From Platerodrilus igneus (taxonomy: Eukaryota; Arthropoda; Insecta; Coleoptera; Lycidae): a stretch of 64,000 bases of DNA. Numbering within the stretch: the first letter of the stretch is position 1; each line of letters opens with the position of its first letter. The position numbers were made by a program, and so were the translations under genes. The notes beneath the pieces are model-generated. The model was not told the DNA's origin. It searched no databases and saw nothing but the letters and a program-made list of their open reading frames with translations. The stretch lies in contig JARFIW010001670.1 in assembly GCA_036346225.1 (NCBI GenBank), positions 6,758,001 to 6,822,000 on the forward strand, written 5' to 3'. Below are positions 13,081 to 25,750 of the stretch, piece by piece.

Positions 13081-14060
13081 ATTATGTTATTCCATAATTG
13101 CTGATTGAGTTCCTGATGTCTGTCACTTTGGACAGTTATGTTATCATTCGGTTCGTAGAATCCTTTGAAGATTCATTTCCAAATTCAGTGCACTAATAAC
13201 ATTCTATTTTCAGTGTCTGTATTTCAAGAGCAGTTCAATGATTTTGAGATCATCGGTTTCTAACAATGTCTTTATATCTAATAAGGAATACCACAGTTGT
13301 GCAACATTTTGTTGAATGGATCTCTATTTGAGGAACAGCGCTAATGTAGATTAAAAATTCAACTTCAACTATTTTTTAGATTCTGAATCGACTCACCGTT
13401 AATCCCTGTCGTTTGTTTGAAGCTGGCTTTGGCTTGTAGTCTTTTTTCAAGCTCTTTGGCTCTTACAATAGCATTTTATATCTAGTTACTCTGTATTGCT
13501 CAAAAAACTTACAACACTTACCGAAAAATTGCACTCATCCAAACAATATTGCTTCTTTCAGTTCTAAAGATTTACTAATGAAGTTTCTCCTATTATACAT
13601 TTCGAGTGTAAACCAATTTACAAAAGAAAATAAAAAATAGAAACATTATGTGGTTTATTAGAGCAACAAGAGCTACAAGATGGATACTAGAAGTAATAAT
13701 AATTTGATCTAGTGAAAGATCCCATAATATCTAGAAATAAAGCATTGTGAATATGAATCATTTGGTAACACTTTTTTAACACTATGTTTTCGGACATTTT
13801 CACGCATTTACTTAATTTGTGTACGGTAAATCAATGTATGTGGCAATAATGAATTTTCTAACGATGAAACGAAGCTAAAGCCAACGTATACAATTTGCAA
13901 AGATGTCGGATAGCGATATGGAAAACGTCATTGTAATTAAAACAGCCGCAAAGTTGCATTATTGGCGAATGCATACTCTGAATAATTCAACTCTGAAATT
14001 GTTTTTTAAACTCTGTGTTTTATCTTTCATCTTGGAATTGCTGTAGTACTATTGCTTTCT
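13081..14060. other. No gene recognised
   Basis: AT-rich DNA at the apparent turning point between the left and right groups of repeat units. The open frames are short and motif-free. Confidence 0.45.
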
Positions 14061-14069
14061 TTTCTAAAT

Positions 14070-14660
14070 TTAAACCGCATTACGTTGAGAACTCTGAGCG
14101 CTGTTTTACAAAAATATTGCCAGTTCTGCCGTCAACCAAGGACTACTTTAGAACCGTTTTTAGATTTTGAGTTCTTCATCAATAAATTCCAAGAACCTTC
14201 ATCAAGGTTGCAGTCACCATTTATAAAATATTTTCTTGTTTTGCATTCATTCGCAAGATTGCCTTCGCTTATAGGTGATAGTTTTAGAGATTGCTACTAT
14301 GACATGAAAAGGCACACACCGTGCAGGAAAGTTTCATGCTAAAACGGTTTTTGAATTTCTCTTGGTTTATCTTTTCTTGGTGATGTTGTAATACTTAATA
14401 TCTTGCAAGTTTTATAAGTTTAACGTGTTTTTCTCAAGGGCATCAAGTACTGCATTTTATCTCCTTTCCCAGTTCAGTCATAAAGTGGAAAATGTTCTGA
14501 AAACCGTTCTTGAATTTTCAGTTGATATTCAAAAAATTCTACAAACCTAATAATGTTCGAGAGCTGTCCAACAAAACCGATATCGGCGGTGCAGTCAGCA
14601 ATTAATGAATTATATTTTTGTATCCTCCGGCAAGATTGGCTTAGGTTGGCTGATGATATA
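14070..14660 (+). repeat. Repeat units of the right group, two copies
   Basis: A block running from AACCGTTTTTAGATTTT through CTGCAGTCA-like sequence to CAAGATTGCCTT or CAAGATTGGCTT occurs at about 14,140-14,280 and again at about 14,500-14,650, some 360 bp apart. A third relative lies at 16,500-16,640, beyond the retrotransposon insertion, and an inverted relative at 12,670-12,870. This suggests that one tandem array was split by the retrotransposon. Confidence 0.5.
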
Positions 14661-14779
14661 ATAATAGACTATTAGAGAATCGCATAGAAACATTTCTAAA
14701 ATATTCTGTCCGCCTTTTTCGAAATTATAATAATAGCAGTCACATAGCAAATACTGCGGGAAAGAATTCAATTCTAAAG

Positions 14780-16160
14780 CTTGAATTCTGGCATTTAATC
14801 TTTTATATTGGCATTGTCTTCAAAAAATTTCAAATTCGAACTGTTTTCCCGAAAATACTGAGTACTAACAATTTGTTGCCTGATTTTCAATCAGGATTTA
14901 GGAAAACATTTAACACTGCTACATCCCTTGTTAATGTTACTGATGATATCTTTAGATCGCGAGACATAGGGTTGGTTACAGCTTTAGTGTTGTTGGATTT
15001 CTCTAAAGCTTTTGATACGATTAATCACAAGCTGATGTGTGCTAAACTTCGATATTATGGGTTTTCTATGACTTCAGTTTCATTAATGCGCTCATATTTA
15101 AGTGATAGATATCAGAAAATCAAGATAGATAACGTTTTGTCTGATAGGATGCTTATAACATCAGGCGTGCCGCAAGGTTCAATTCTTGGGCCTCTATTAT
15201 TTATTATTTATACTGCGGACGTATTAACTGCAGTAAGAAATTGTAAAATACAAGCTTATGCCGATGATACTCAGCTATATTTTACTTTTCCTAAAGAGCA
15301 AGTGTCTCATGCAGAATATATCATTAACTATGATTTAAAATTATTGAAAATCTAGCAGTCCAACATAATCTGAAGCTTAATTCACTGAAATCTAAAGTTA
15401 TGCTATTTTGTAATAAAACTACGTATGAAGACGTTGCTTCTATGTTATCCATTAAAATTAATAATGACTCGTTGCCTATTGTACAATCAGCAAAGAATTT
15501 AGGTGTTATATTGGATCGGGATCTTAAGTTTAATGAACATGTAAACAAGATGTTAAAAAGCATATGGTTCTCTGAGATTATTATACTCGTTTCGCCGCAT
15601 TTTAACCTTTAAGTTAAAAAAGACCTTAGTAGAAACACTTGTTTTATCACATTTTAATTATTGCGATGTTATTTATGGACCTTGTCTTGACTTGCATAAT
15701 AGAAATAGGATTCAATTGGTTCAGAACTATTGCTGTCGGTATGTGTTTGGCTTACGGAAATATGACCACATCTCTGAAAAATTGAAGGAATTATGTTGGT
15801 TAAATATGGAAGATCGCCGTACTCTTCATTTTGGCACATTTTTAATCTACTTACCTGTAATACCTCTAAAGTCTTAAAAAACAAATTTACTTCAAGATCG
15901 GAGGCCCATTCTGTTAATGTTAGAGGCAGTTTCAAGTATACCATGCCTAACCACCACAGTGCACTTTTTCAAAAAAGTTTTTCTTACAATGCAATAAAAT
16001 TATTAAATCAAATGAATTGTAGCTTTATTCATATGTCTCTGTGGCAGTTTAAACATATGTTAAAATTGCGACTTTTTAATGAATGAGCTATGTTATACTT
16101 ACTCATTTAGGTGAATAATTGAATAATTGAACAATTGAATAATTGAATAATTTAATAATT
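14780..16160 (+). pseudogene. 5'-truncated non-LTR retrotransposon (RT fragment and tail)
   Basis: The 14,873-15,355 frame shows reverse transcriptase motifs in order: LPDFQSGFR, LLDFSKAFDTINH (palm), SGVPQGSILGPLLF and QAYADDTQLY, with catalytic YADD at about 15,257-15,268. The product continues in other frames: about 15,347-15,560 (NLKLNSLKSKVM, AKNLGVILD), about 15,560-15,876 (SHFNYCDVIYG, CRYVFGLRKYDHIS) and 15,850-16,086 (NVRGSFKY, FKHMLKLRLFNE, stop). At least three frameshifts therefore break it. No endonuclease or ORF1 is present, which fits ordinary 5' truncation. The 3' end is an AATTGAATAATTGAAT-type simple repeat (16,110-16,160). I place it in the Jockey/CR1 group, without assigning a clade. 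Confidence 0.85.
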
Positions 16161-16489
16161 TCATGGTTGCTGTGTGCTCAATTATATATACTATTGTTTA
16201 TAATGCTATTTTTTATGTATAGTATGTGCCAGGGCTTGATTCATATAGTGGTTAAGTGTAAGAATAGCTTGTAGCTAAACTTCGCCACTTATGAATTCAG
16301 ACCTATTGCATATGTATGCGGTTTTTATCTATCTATATTACTTATTTATACTTATATATTATATTATATCTTTTAGAATATGTATTCTTTTAGAATACAT
16401 ATACTACTTGGTAGTTCATTATATAATCTTATTCCTTCAAAATAATAAAGACATATTAAATACTATATCACGAAACCCATCAACAGGTC

Positions 16490-17000
16490 AGTCTTCAACT
16501 GAAAAGTGCTCAGAAAATTTTCCTCGGATTTTCAATTCAATCTCAGCGAATTGTCTATGAATCTGATGGTAATTTATAGCAACCCAATGACAGACGGGGA
16601 TGTGTCAGCAAATACGCAAGGCTTTTCAGCCTCCCGCAGGATTGGCTTTTATGCGCCGTTGCTGACGGATGATAATGTGATAATGTTGTTACGGAATTGA
16701 ATACAAATATTTATAAGATTTTCAAGCTACCAGTTTACGAGCTATAATTGTTTTGTAGCATAGCGGTTGCAGCCACACCAAAAATTAGGCGCAGTCGTTG
16801 TTGGATGATGTTATGGTCATAGAACGTTAAAGAATTCACGTAAATATTTTTAAAATTTTCCGTCTATCGGTTTAAGAGCGCCAGTTTTTTATGAGTAGCG
16901 ATTGCAGCTGTATTCTACCTTGATTTTGATCTGATCATACGTGTGTAACAAAGAAATTCCACTCATCATCCAATACTTCAAATTCATGCGCAGTTGCTAT
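16490..17000. repeat. Repeat units of the right group, continued
   Basis: The first part (16,500-16,640) resembles the 14.1 and 14.5 kb units. The second part contains two relatives (about 16,690-16,790 and 16,830-16,920) of the left-group block in inverted orientation: ACCAGTTTACGAGCTATAAT here is the reverse complement of the 12.25- and 12.56-kb versions. No coding potential is seen. Confidence 0.5.
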
Positions 17001-20000
17001 TCATTCGGAGGACAAAAGACATAAAATAATGGAATCACAAGGAAGTCCAACAAAATCTGACAATATTCGAACAAAAAACACAATTTGTTTTATACATTCA
17101 AACAGACGCATGTTCTCATTATAAAATAATAAAATTGAAAAAAATTATTCTGTAGGGGCTGATAATCCGCTGATAATCTCGAGAGCGCACTGCGTTTGAA
17201 ATGAGAGGAATTTCTTATCTTTTTAATGTATTGTTTATTGTAGTAAGTTTTTCTGCCGCGTCCCCATAAACGGTTTACTCACGTCTGTCATTGCAATATA
17301 GTTTGCTTAATAAATTTGTAGGTTTAACTTTTGTTTCATTATTGATTTACCTTAAAGCAATATTATTGAGAAAATATGGGGTGCATTCGTTTTGAAACGC
17401 CAAAATAGTTGTAAACAGTTTTCCTAACTCAAACTAAACTGGAACACGGCAGAATCGTGTACTAATGTGGCGAATGCATAATTAACTATAACTTGACCCT
17501 TCAGAGCACAAGATATGAGCTGGAAATGTTTCTAGGATATTCAGAACAGAATCTGATATTACACGAGTCATTACCAATTCAAATAAAGTTATTTAATGCA
17601 ACGATGTGTAGTAGCTCACTAGGTTTCTCTAGTACACAGTTATTAATCCAGCCAACGGAGTAAGCTCTGCAATTTAGTTTTTGCAATGTGAATTGCTGTG
17701 GTTTGTTGTTGTAGTCATTGCGAGTATAAGCTTGCATCGTTGAGATTATACTAAAACATGAATATTTTCTCCAGGCTCTATTGTAAACATGCTTAATATA
17801 TTATGTACAAAATTCAATTTCCATCTTCTACTTTGTGCCTTGTTTGGAGTAAACAAGAAGAGAATTCGAATAAATACGACAGCAGCGAAAGGCAACCGGG
17901 TTCATATTAAATTAGTATATTCTTGGAAGTTAGGAACTTATTTATGTATTATTTATTAAATAATGCAGCCTTAAGTCAGAATTTAACGTTTGAAGTATGG
18001 GAATAATAGAAGCATTTTGCCCTTAGTAACCTGAAACTATGTGGCATACTCTAAATCTGAAAAATGTTCACCTACTTGAATAAATAGTGTTATTTATCGA
18101 TGTGTTTTTTTTTACAGAAACAAATTACATTAACAGTGTAATTAATATTAATTTTTTTACAATTTTCTAAGCATTTTATGTTAGGAACATTACTTATTCC
18201 TATATTTTTTACAAATGTTAATTTGGGGTGTTCTTAATTCGGTGATTTTTTTTCGGCTCTATCTTAGATGATCGCGGGGCGGATTGAAGTAGCTAACAAA
18301 AGAAAACACCAAGAAAGGGCCAAATAAATATTTATTTAAAAACTCTAGAAGGTAACAATTGCACAATAGTAAAAAATCACCGAAAAATGTTGAAAAAAGG
18401 AAAAGTTCTTCCTTATCTGAAATTTCTTGACCACTTTCTTTTTTCATTTACTACACTTTACGCTTTTTTTTGCTAGTTTCTACTAGTTTCAGTTTTCTAT
18501 TTTTTGTTTTTAAAGACTTTTCAACCTTAATTTGTTGGATTATCTGCAAAATTACTATTTTCCTCGCATTTTACAACTCTTTTCTCCCCCACTGATATTT
18601 TGGAGAGGGACATGATATTTTTGAAGAGACACCTGATAACAAAAGGTGGCTTCTGTAGTACTGTACAGCCTTGAACAACGAGGTTTTATTCACGAAGGAT
18701 TTAAGTAGTAGATTTTTTAACTGCAGGAATTAAATCAACACCTCTGTGGTGCCTAAATGTCAGTTGTCTGATTCAACTAATTCAATTTGGTGTAATTCAG
18801 ATTTGCGCGTGCTTCCGCTGCTTTTGCTAGTATATATAGATTCCAATTGATTGTCGGTAGTTTTTTCAGTACATAATTGACATCGTTAAATACCCTTGAA
18901 TTAACAGACAATTCTTGTCTTTCAAATCTATTTATAGCAGTTCTCAGGTCTGTAAAGCCAAGAATAGCTTAGCCAAAGAATAGAGCACTTTCAAAAAGTG
19001 TGATTACTAGTCTTGGACGTGTTCTTAACCACTTCATTAATACCTCTCTTTAAAATGAAGATTCCGTGATTTCATAAAGACAACATCGAGAGATTGCAAC
19101 CGATGTGAGCATTATTGCGGAAATTACTAAGTCTTATCACCTTCAAATTTTATTAGCTTCTTTACGGATATTGTAGGGGTTATCCCCTTTTTTAGCACCT
19201 TTCAAACGTGTCGTCTGTTTCCGTTGTATATTTTGCTAGCTCATCATGGCGTCAGACTTAAATTTGAAGGTTTTTAGTAATTCATCATTTTATTTCCTCC
19301 CTCTTCATCAATGGAGGACGTTTTCGTTGCATTTCTTGTGTCAAGAGTTACTTTTTAAAACGAATTTTAATACTGCTTCGAATGACTTCGAAGACTAGAC
19401 GTAAACTATATGTTAGCATTTTCTAAAAGGAGAATAATCTGTGAGAAAGTTTATTGCTACGTTTTCGAATTGAAAACTTACAACCACACATGCTAAGATC
19501 ATAAACCCAGAGCCTGACTTGGAACTTTAATTCAGTTTCGAAAGGCTAGTTAGCCCGGTACCGTCAAATAAATCTGATTCACCAGGCTCTTCTTAATAGG
19601 TCAGTCCACGCAGGTATAGCGTAGCGTACTCAATTTAGTACTTAATAACTCAACTAGTGACGTACATATTGAGATATAGGAAGATCAGTAGCTTTAATCC
19701 CTATGCAGAAAAAGTGTATAGGGTATTTGAAATAATTTTGATAATTTTATTAAACTCAGTTTGCACCTAGCCAGATCTTGACCAAACCAGTACGACTTCG
19801 GGTCTGGTTGGTCTTTACCCTGTAGTTTAAATTCGGTTTGGCCGTCTTATACGGGACTGGGAAGATCTTTTTTATGTGTTGGTTTAGATATAGTCAGGTG
19901 AGATAATTTGATACATTTGATTGTATTTTGTTCTTTTACCCAAGAGTAATTGAGAATGCAATTGAAGTAGTTGGGACGCAGGCTGAGATTGTAGACTGTT

Positions 20001-20380
20001 ATCAACAGGATGATTAATTAATCAGGGGTTCTTGTAAGTTGTTATATGCAGAATACAAACAAACAACATGCGTTTTTATGGTTATAATTTAGTGGTCAAA
20101 GCAATACATATACACATATTAAATAGTAGTGATATTAAAATAACTATCACTACAAATAAACCCTTAAATTAGAACAAGCTCACCGCATTCAGCTACAATA
20201 ACTGTATCACGCACTGTGTTTTTAACTTATAGAGCAAGTCTATCCAGTACCGTAGCACTCACGCGTCTCCCTTCTTGGTACGGGCGCTCACCCTATGTCC
20301 CCACTACTACCTTCACCCTAACCTAAAATACATATTTATATTTATAAGAGTTGGGCTTGTCACAAGGCATATCGCCGAAT
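17001..20380. other. No gene recognised
   Basis: About 3.4 kb of AT-rich DNA without a supported gene. A short inverted pair, TTCGGTGATTTTTT (about 18,239) and AAAAAATCACCGAA (about 18,374), could bound a 150-bp MITE-like segment, but with 14-bp arms this is weak. No other repeats were recognised. Confidence 0.5.
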
Positions 20381-20384
20381 AAAC

Positions 20385-21095
20385 AAAACTGTTCAAAATG
20401 CTGGATCGTTTAAAACGACACTGTAATTGTGTATAGGTTGGAATTGTGCTGTCGAAACCGAGTTCCCATTTTTTTAATGTGCCGACCGAATATAGCGGAC
20501 GTGGCCAATATGCCGAAATAATTCCTTTGGACGTATCGTCAAACGTGGTCAAAATGCTGAAACAATTCTTTGGACATATCGTTGAACGTGGTCAAAACGC
20601 TGAAACAATTCTTTGAATATATCACCGAACGTTATAAAAGATTGTAATGAAAGTGAAATTTTAAGAAATTGTCTTCCTATTTCACTCATTGTAATGGAAT
20701 TTCACAAAGTAGGAGCTGATATTACTAGTTACTTAAGAACTTCTGTTTTAAGAAACGGATATGGGCTGTTTCAGAATTTTAATAAAATATAAATAGTAAC
20801 CTGAATATCGTATTGTGTTAATTTGCCGTATCAATTAATAATAATCTTCGTGATTTGGACCACGTTTGGTGATATTTTCAATGAAGCGTTTCGACGTTTT
20901 GACCACATTCGGCGATATGTCCAAATAATTGTTTCGGAGTTTTAGCCGTGTTCGGTATACTTGGCCGTCGTATTACACAAAATTGAAAACTAGGTTTTGA
21001 CGCCACAATTCCGATCTATACAGCATCATTTTACACGATTCGGCATTTTAACCAGATTGGGCGTTTTGTCTACTGATGTGTTTCGGCGTTTTAAC
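20385..21095. mobile_element. Fold-back element built of minisatellite units
   Basis: The left arm (20,385-20,640) contains repeated units of about 47 bp of the form ATATCG..GAACGTGGTCAAAA followed by CGCTGAAACAATTCTTTGG. The right arm (about 20,850-21,095) contains the same units in reverse complement. The non-repetitive outer parts also match in inverted orientation (AATTGTGTATAGGTTGGAATTGTG on the left against its diverged complement near 20,975-21,025). This is therefore an element with long inverted repeats that carry internal tandem units, around a unique core of about 210 bp. No transposase is present. Confidence 0.65.
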
Positions 21096-21340
21096 CAGAT
21101 CCACCCTGCATTTTGTACAATGATCTCTTTCACGCTCCGAAGAAGCTGTAGTTCTCAAACTTGTTCATTATAAAGAGATTGTAATTCAGTTTTACAGCTT
21201 TTTTCTGTATTTTTGTACAGAAGCAAGTTTTCGAATTACATTGGATATATGGAAAATTAGAAAAATACAACGCTGTTATTTAAGTGTGGTTGTCAGTCTG
21301 TTACGTACAGTTTTGGCCCCAGAAAATCTAGCCAGAGATG

Positions 21341-21727
21341 CGCAGAATAACTCCCCCTACATGTGATTTTCCAATGCTCCACTCGAAGGTACTACATTGG
21401 CAGAATAACTCCTTACATGTGATTTTCCAATGCTCCACCCGAAGGTACTACATTGGCCAGGAGGCGAGTTTTTTGTTGCCTGGAAATTTAGAATTTTGCC
21501 GCACCCTTGCCGTTCCAGGCAAGGTAGGATCTTTAACGTGCGTGACAACACTCACACACGGGACCTCCATTTAACCTCTCGTCCGAACGAGGAAGTAATT
21601 TTTGTGAAAATAGCTCTCCTGCCATTTTTCAAGCAGTCGGCCGTGTCGGGATTCGAACCCAGGACCTTGGGATCCGTAGTCCTACGCTTACTACATTGAT
21701 CCACGGCGGCGCCCGCAGAATAACTCC
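21341..21727 (-). mobile_element. tRNA-headed SINE, copy 2, with target duplications
   Basis: On the minus strand the head carries GGGTTCGAATCCCG (B box, about 21,648-21,661) and the body matches the copies at 5.4 and 25.5 kb. The element lies between identical 14-bp direct repeats, CGCAGAATAACTCC, at 21,341-21,354 and 21,714-21,727, read as the target-site duplication. The distal 56 bp of the tail, including a CAGAATAACTCC, is present twice in tandem (21,343-21,399 and 21,400-21,455), so part of the tail plus the flank was duplicated. Confidence 0.8.
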
Positions 21728-21876
21728 GCTTAAAATCCTGTTTCGGTAGAGTGCCGAAAACCTCAACTGTATTAACAAAAAAAGTTGCTGACTGACTCAG
21801 TGGGGCGCGTGGTGTAAGTGTTTTAAGAGGGTCCCAGAATATCACCGTGTGTGAAATGTCTTAATCGGGAAGTATC

Positions 21877-22382
21877 CTGGACGCCATCTAATTTCGCATT
21901 GTTTCTGCGGAGCCCCAGAAAGTATAACAAGAGTGTGCTAAAACCTAAGAACAGGAGAGTGATTCTGGCTTAAAATTCACAGGAGAAATCACTAAATGCA
22001 CTATTGTTAAAGTAAACACAAAACAATTGCTAACCATAAGAACTCTGGACGCCATCTAATTTCGCATTGTTTCTAAGGAGCCTCAGAAAGTATAACAAGA
22101 GTGTGCCCAAACCTAAGATCAGGAGAATGATTCTGGCTTAAAAGTCACAGGAGAAATCACTAAGTGCACTATTGTTAAAGTAAACATAAAACAATTGCTA
22201 ACCATAAGAACGCTGGACGCCATCTAATTTCGCATTGTTTCTAAGGAGCCCCAGAAAGTATAACAAGAGTGTGCCAAAACCTAAGATCAGGAGAATGATT
22301 CTGACTTAGAATTCACAGGAGAAATCACTAAGTGCACTATTGTTAAAGTAAACATAAAACAATTTCTAACCATAAGAACTCT
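21877..22382. repeat. 168-bp tandem repeat, three copies
   Basis: CTGGACGCCATCTAATTTCG recurs at 21,877, 22,045 and 22,213 with an exact period of 168 bp. The three units are nearly identical over their whole length and end with an AACCATAAGAACTCT-type boundary. No coding frame runs through them. This could be a small satellite or an internal array of an unidentified element. Confidence 0.9.
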
Positions 22383-22389
22383 AATATAC

Positions 22390-24450
22390 TTATATAAAAC
22401 GGTTAGTTGACAGAAAGGTTTCTAAAATCAAATGTTAGATAAATTGCATTTTAATTACTCCTCTAGGTAAGTGCAAATAATTTGTTGTAACAAAACTGGA
22501 ACTACTACTTTTTGTGACAAATACCAATAAAAAAATTTTTTACACCATTACACAAATATGTTTTCAACTATATTACATCGTATTGTTTCATTTATAAGTA
22601 CATGATAGACATTCTTAAACAAATGTTAAAAAACAAATATATTAAAAAAATACTTAGCTTAAAGGAAAACGTTTTGACGAATAAAATTACTATATAAATT
22701 CTTAACCTAATAACAAGAAAAAACTTATTCTTCAAGGTAAGCTAACTTACTCGTTACATATTCATTGTTTAAATCTTAAATACGAAGTGCTCTATAAGAA
22801 ATCGATCTTCATTCCATAAAATAATTCGAGACATCTGCGTCAAACTTTGGACAGATGAATTAAGATTCCAAATTAACGTTACTTTGTATTATTTTGTCTA
22901 TTTAATATAAATGTGAAATTAACTTGTGGATAGGTTAACTAGAATCAGAGGACTTTTTTATATTTGGAGTCAGCACAAATTTCATGTCAACGTTATTTAA
23001 TGCCCAGACGATGAGAACATAGGCACTAGCGTAATACATTATTAACCAAAACAATTGAATCATAAAACTGTAATAATTTGGAATACAAAGTATGTTGATG
23101 TTATCATTTCTAACATTTAAAGACCGCCACAATGAATTTGACAACCTTTGACTTTGAACAGTATAAGATACAAAAATAAGTCCTCTTAAATCGAGAATGC
23201 GCGTAACCTAAAAATTATATTTTTTGAACGAAATAACCTAACCCTATTGGTGGGATTTAGTAATACAGAACCTATTAAAAAGAAATATTATTATAAACGT
23301 TTAAAAGGAACGCCACAAGTCAATACCTCCCGCTTTGTTACATTTAGCTGCAGAGCTATGTTACTAATATTGCTTTGAATGCATAAAACAAAGCAATTTA
23401 AAACAATCGGCGGTACTGTAATTTATACAGTTTGTATTTATTTGTCATAAGTGACTGATTTCAGCTTTGAAGTTACTATATTCACTATGAGACTGTATTA
23501 GCTTGTTTAATTCAATCTCGTGATTTAATTTCTAAAGTAGAGTTTCTTTCAAATTCATCCTTTGTCGCTCGAAGAACAATAATTATTAGGGTAATCAAGC
23601 GCTTTAATTACAATACTCCATAACTGAAAACTTGCCCATTAACGTCACATGGAACAATGCTAATTGAATATTTGCAAGCACACAATCCGCATATTCATCG
23701 CGCACACATTCTTATTAGCTAAAACGTACAAATTAGCACATGCATATATACCCAACCATAGAACGTCATAAAAGACTTCGCTTTACCAAGCTTGCAGTGG
23801 TCTTTGTGCATTTGTGTAGGGTGAACTGAATTGCATATAAAAGCAAAATGTAAAAATAAAAACGTCGCGTGCATCTCAACGACACACTGGAATGCCTTGG
23901 ATATGACAATATAAAATGAAATCTTAAGGAACTTTTTATTATATTGTTACATAGAACAAGGTAGACATTGTATTATGTTCTATATTAGTAATACTGTAGC
24001 TAGCGCTTACTAAAAGTATCCGAAATTGATCGGTTTGTGGACATTTTTCACATTTTTCAGATGTAAAATAATGTTGAAAATTATTTTTATAAGCGTATAA
24101 TTTATTTTTAAAATCGATGTTCTGATTAAAATATCAACTTTCTCTGCAATTTGAAATCTCAATTCTTTTCGTTTCGTAACAAAGTTTAAATGGTTGGAAT
24201 TTAAGATAATATTTTTATATTATTGCTGTGATTGCTTTAAAACTTGTTTAACTAAAAAGCATCACATGCTAAAAATTTAATTGTGTCACCCCGATGATTC
24301 TAGTGTCATTTATTATAAACACCTTTCAGTACACAACAAAAGGAATGTTGTAAAATATTTATATCAAATATTGTACACTACGTGCATAATTATGACTACT
24401 ACTAAGAGATCAACATTTCAACTTTTATAAATCTGAAGCCAAGAAAATAT
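22390..24450. other. No gene recognised
   Basis: About 2 kb of strongly AT-rich DNA. The minus frame 22,935-23,144 has a hydrophobic middle stretch but no recognisable family. No repeats were seen. Confidence 0.5.
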
Positions 24451-24455
24451 AACCT

Positions 24456-24660
24456 AAACAAAAGTTAGGAATTAATAAGCTTTTAAAAATTCAATTGACA
24501 GAACTCTTGATCAAATTTAAGCATTTTATATTCGTTACAAAAATGGTTTTAATTCTCTCAGTTAAACCCATTTTTGTAACGAATGTAAATCGCTTTATGC
24601 TTGATCAAAAATCCCTATCAACTGAATATTTTAAAACTTAATTATGCCTAACTTTTGTTT
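24456..24660. mobile_element. Small palindromic MITE
   Basis: AAACAAAAGTTAGG at 24,456 is mirrored by the reverse complement ending at 24,660. The arms of about 88 bp match imperfectly throughout, meeting at ATTCGTTACAAAAATGG against CCATTTTTGTAACGAAT around a loop of about 27 bp. The total is about 205 bp with no coding potential, typical of a hairpin MITE. The target duplication is unclear. Confidence 0.75.
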
Positions 24661-24926
24661 CAATTAATTTTCCCCCTAACAATCTAATAATGAGTTCTTA
24701 ATCAAATTTTTATACAGTTTGAAATGTTCAAAAACGTTTCTATACAATTTTGTCGTGTCTTTGTAGAAGTAAATAAAGGTATTTAAATGAATCAAAATAA
24801 AGAAACGGATGCTTAAATTTCCAAACTTAAGCGTTGCTGAAAGATATACCGCTTTCTTTATTGTGATTCAGGCTTGCCTTCGATCAAATTATTTTGGACT
24901 AGGTTTTTGATATCAATAAAACTTCT

Positions 24927-25402
24927 GATCATCATTAGGTCTTCAGTCCTGGAACTGGTTAGACGCGTACCCTCATGTTACCTATTTTGAACTAACCTAC
25001 ACATTTCCCTGAAATTTGCACAGTCTGCATCTATCACTATCTGATGTAGGTCTACATCTACCTTCTTTTTCCTATCTCTGCTTGTAATATATGTCGTACT
25101 ATTCCCCAAAAATGCCTTAGAACGTATTCTACCCTTTTATTTCTCCTAATTTTTTTCCACAGATATATTTATTTCCCTACTATTTCTATAAGTTCTTTGT
25201 TATTAACTTTGTCTGTATATACCATCATCCTCATACATCCAAAGAACAACATTCCAAAAAGCAACTCCCGTTTTTGTCTGCTTTTCCTACTGCCCGTATT
25301 TCATAATCGTACTGTGCTGTGGTCCATACATGTGCTTTCAACAATTTTCTTCTTATTGCTATGTTTGTTATCTTTGATCATAGGCGCTGGTCCTTCTTGT
25401 TA
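24927..25402 (-). mobile_element. LINE 3' end, copy 1
   Basis: Read on the minus strand, this ends in ...GACTGAAGACCTAATGATGAT, a short (ATG)n-type 3' tail. It matches 36,446-36,925 over about 475 bp in the same orientation. The copy at 36.7 kb retains broken coding traces reading AYVLSTAPYAYE and VAAFWNAVRQMYEDDSMDRQ, which resemble the C-terminal region downstream of RT in insect non-LTR retrotransposons. The clade cannot be named from this fragment. Confidence 0.65.
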
Positions 25403-25439
25403 GATGCAGTTCGGTCCCCTTCTATTGTTTTACAATTAT

Positions 25440-25750
25440 GTACCCTAATTATTCTATATTCGGCGGTCGTGAAGGGGTGACTACTACACCCAAGGTCCCG
25501 GGTTCGAATTCCGACACCGTCCGCTGGAAAAATGTTAGGTGAGCATTTTTCACAAAAATACACCCTCTTTCGGATGAGAGGTAAAATGGAGGTCCCGTGT
25601 GTGTGTGTTGTCACGCACGTTAAAGATCCCTACCTTGTTTGGAACAGCAACGGTTCGGCAAAATTCAAAATTTTTCAGGTAAAAAAAGAACTCGCTTCGT
25701 GGTCAATGTAGTACCTTCGGGTGGAACAGTGGAAAATTAAATGCAAAGTG
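25440..25750 (+). mobile_element. tRNA-headed SINE, copy 3
   Basis: The B-box-like GGGTTCGAATTCC at about 25,499-25,511 is followed by the SINE body: AAAATGTTAGG, GAGGTAAAATGGAGG, GTCACGCACGTTAAAGATCC, CCTACCTTGTTTGGAAC, and a GTAGTACCTTCGGGTGGAAC tail. It starts about 40 bp after the LINE 3' end. It is closer to the 21.5-kb copy than to the 5.5-kb copy. Confidence 0.8.
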
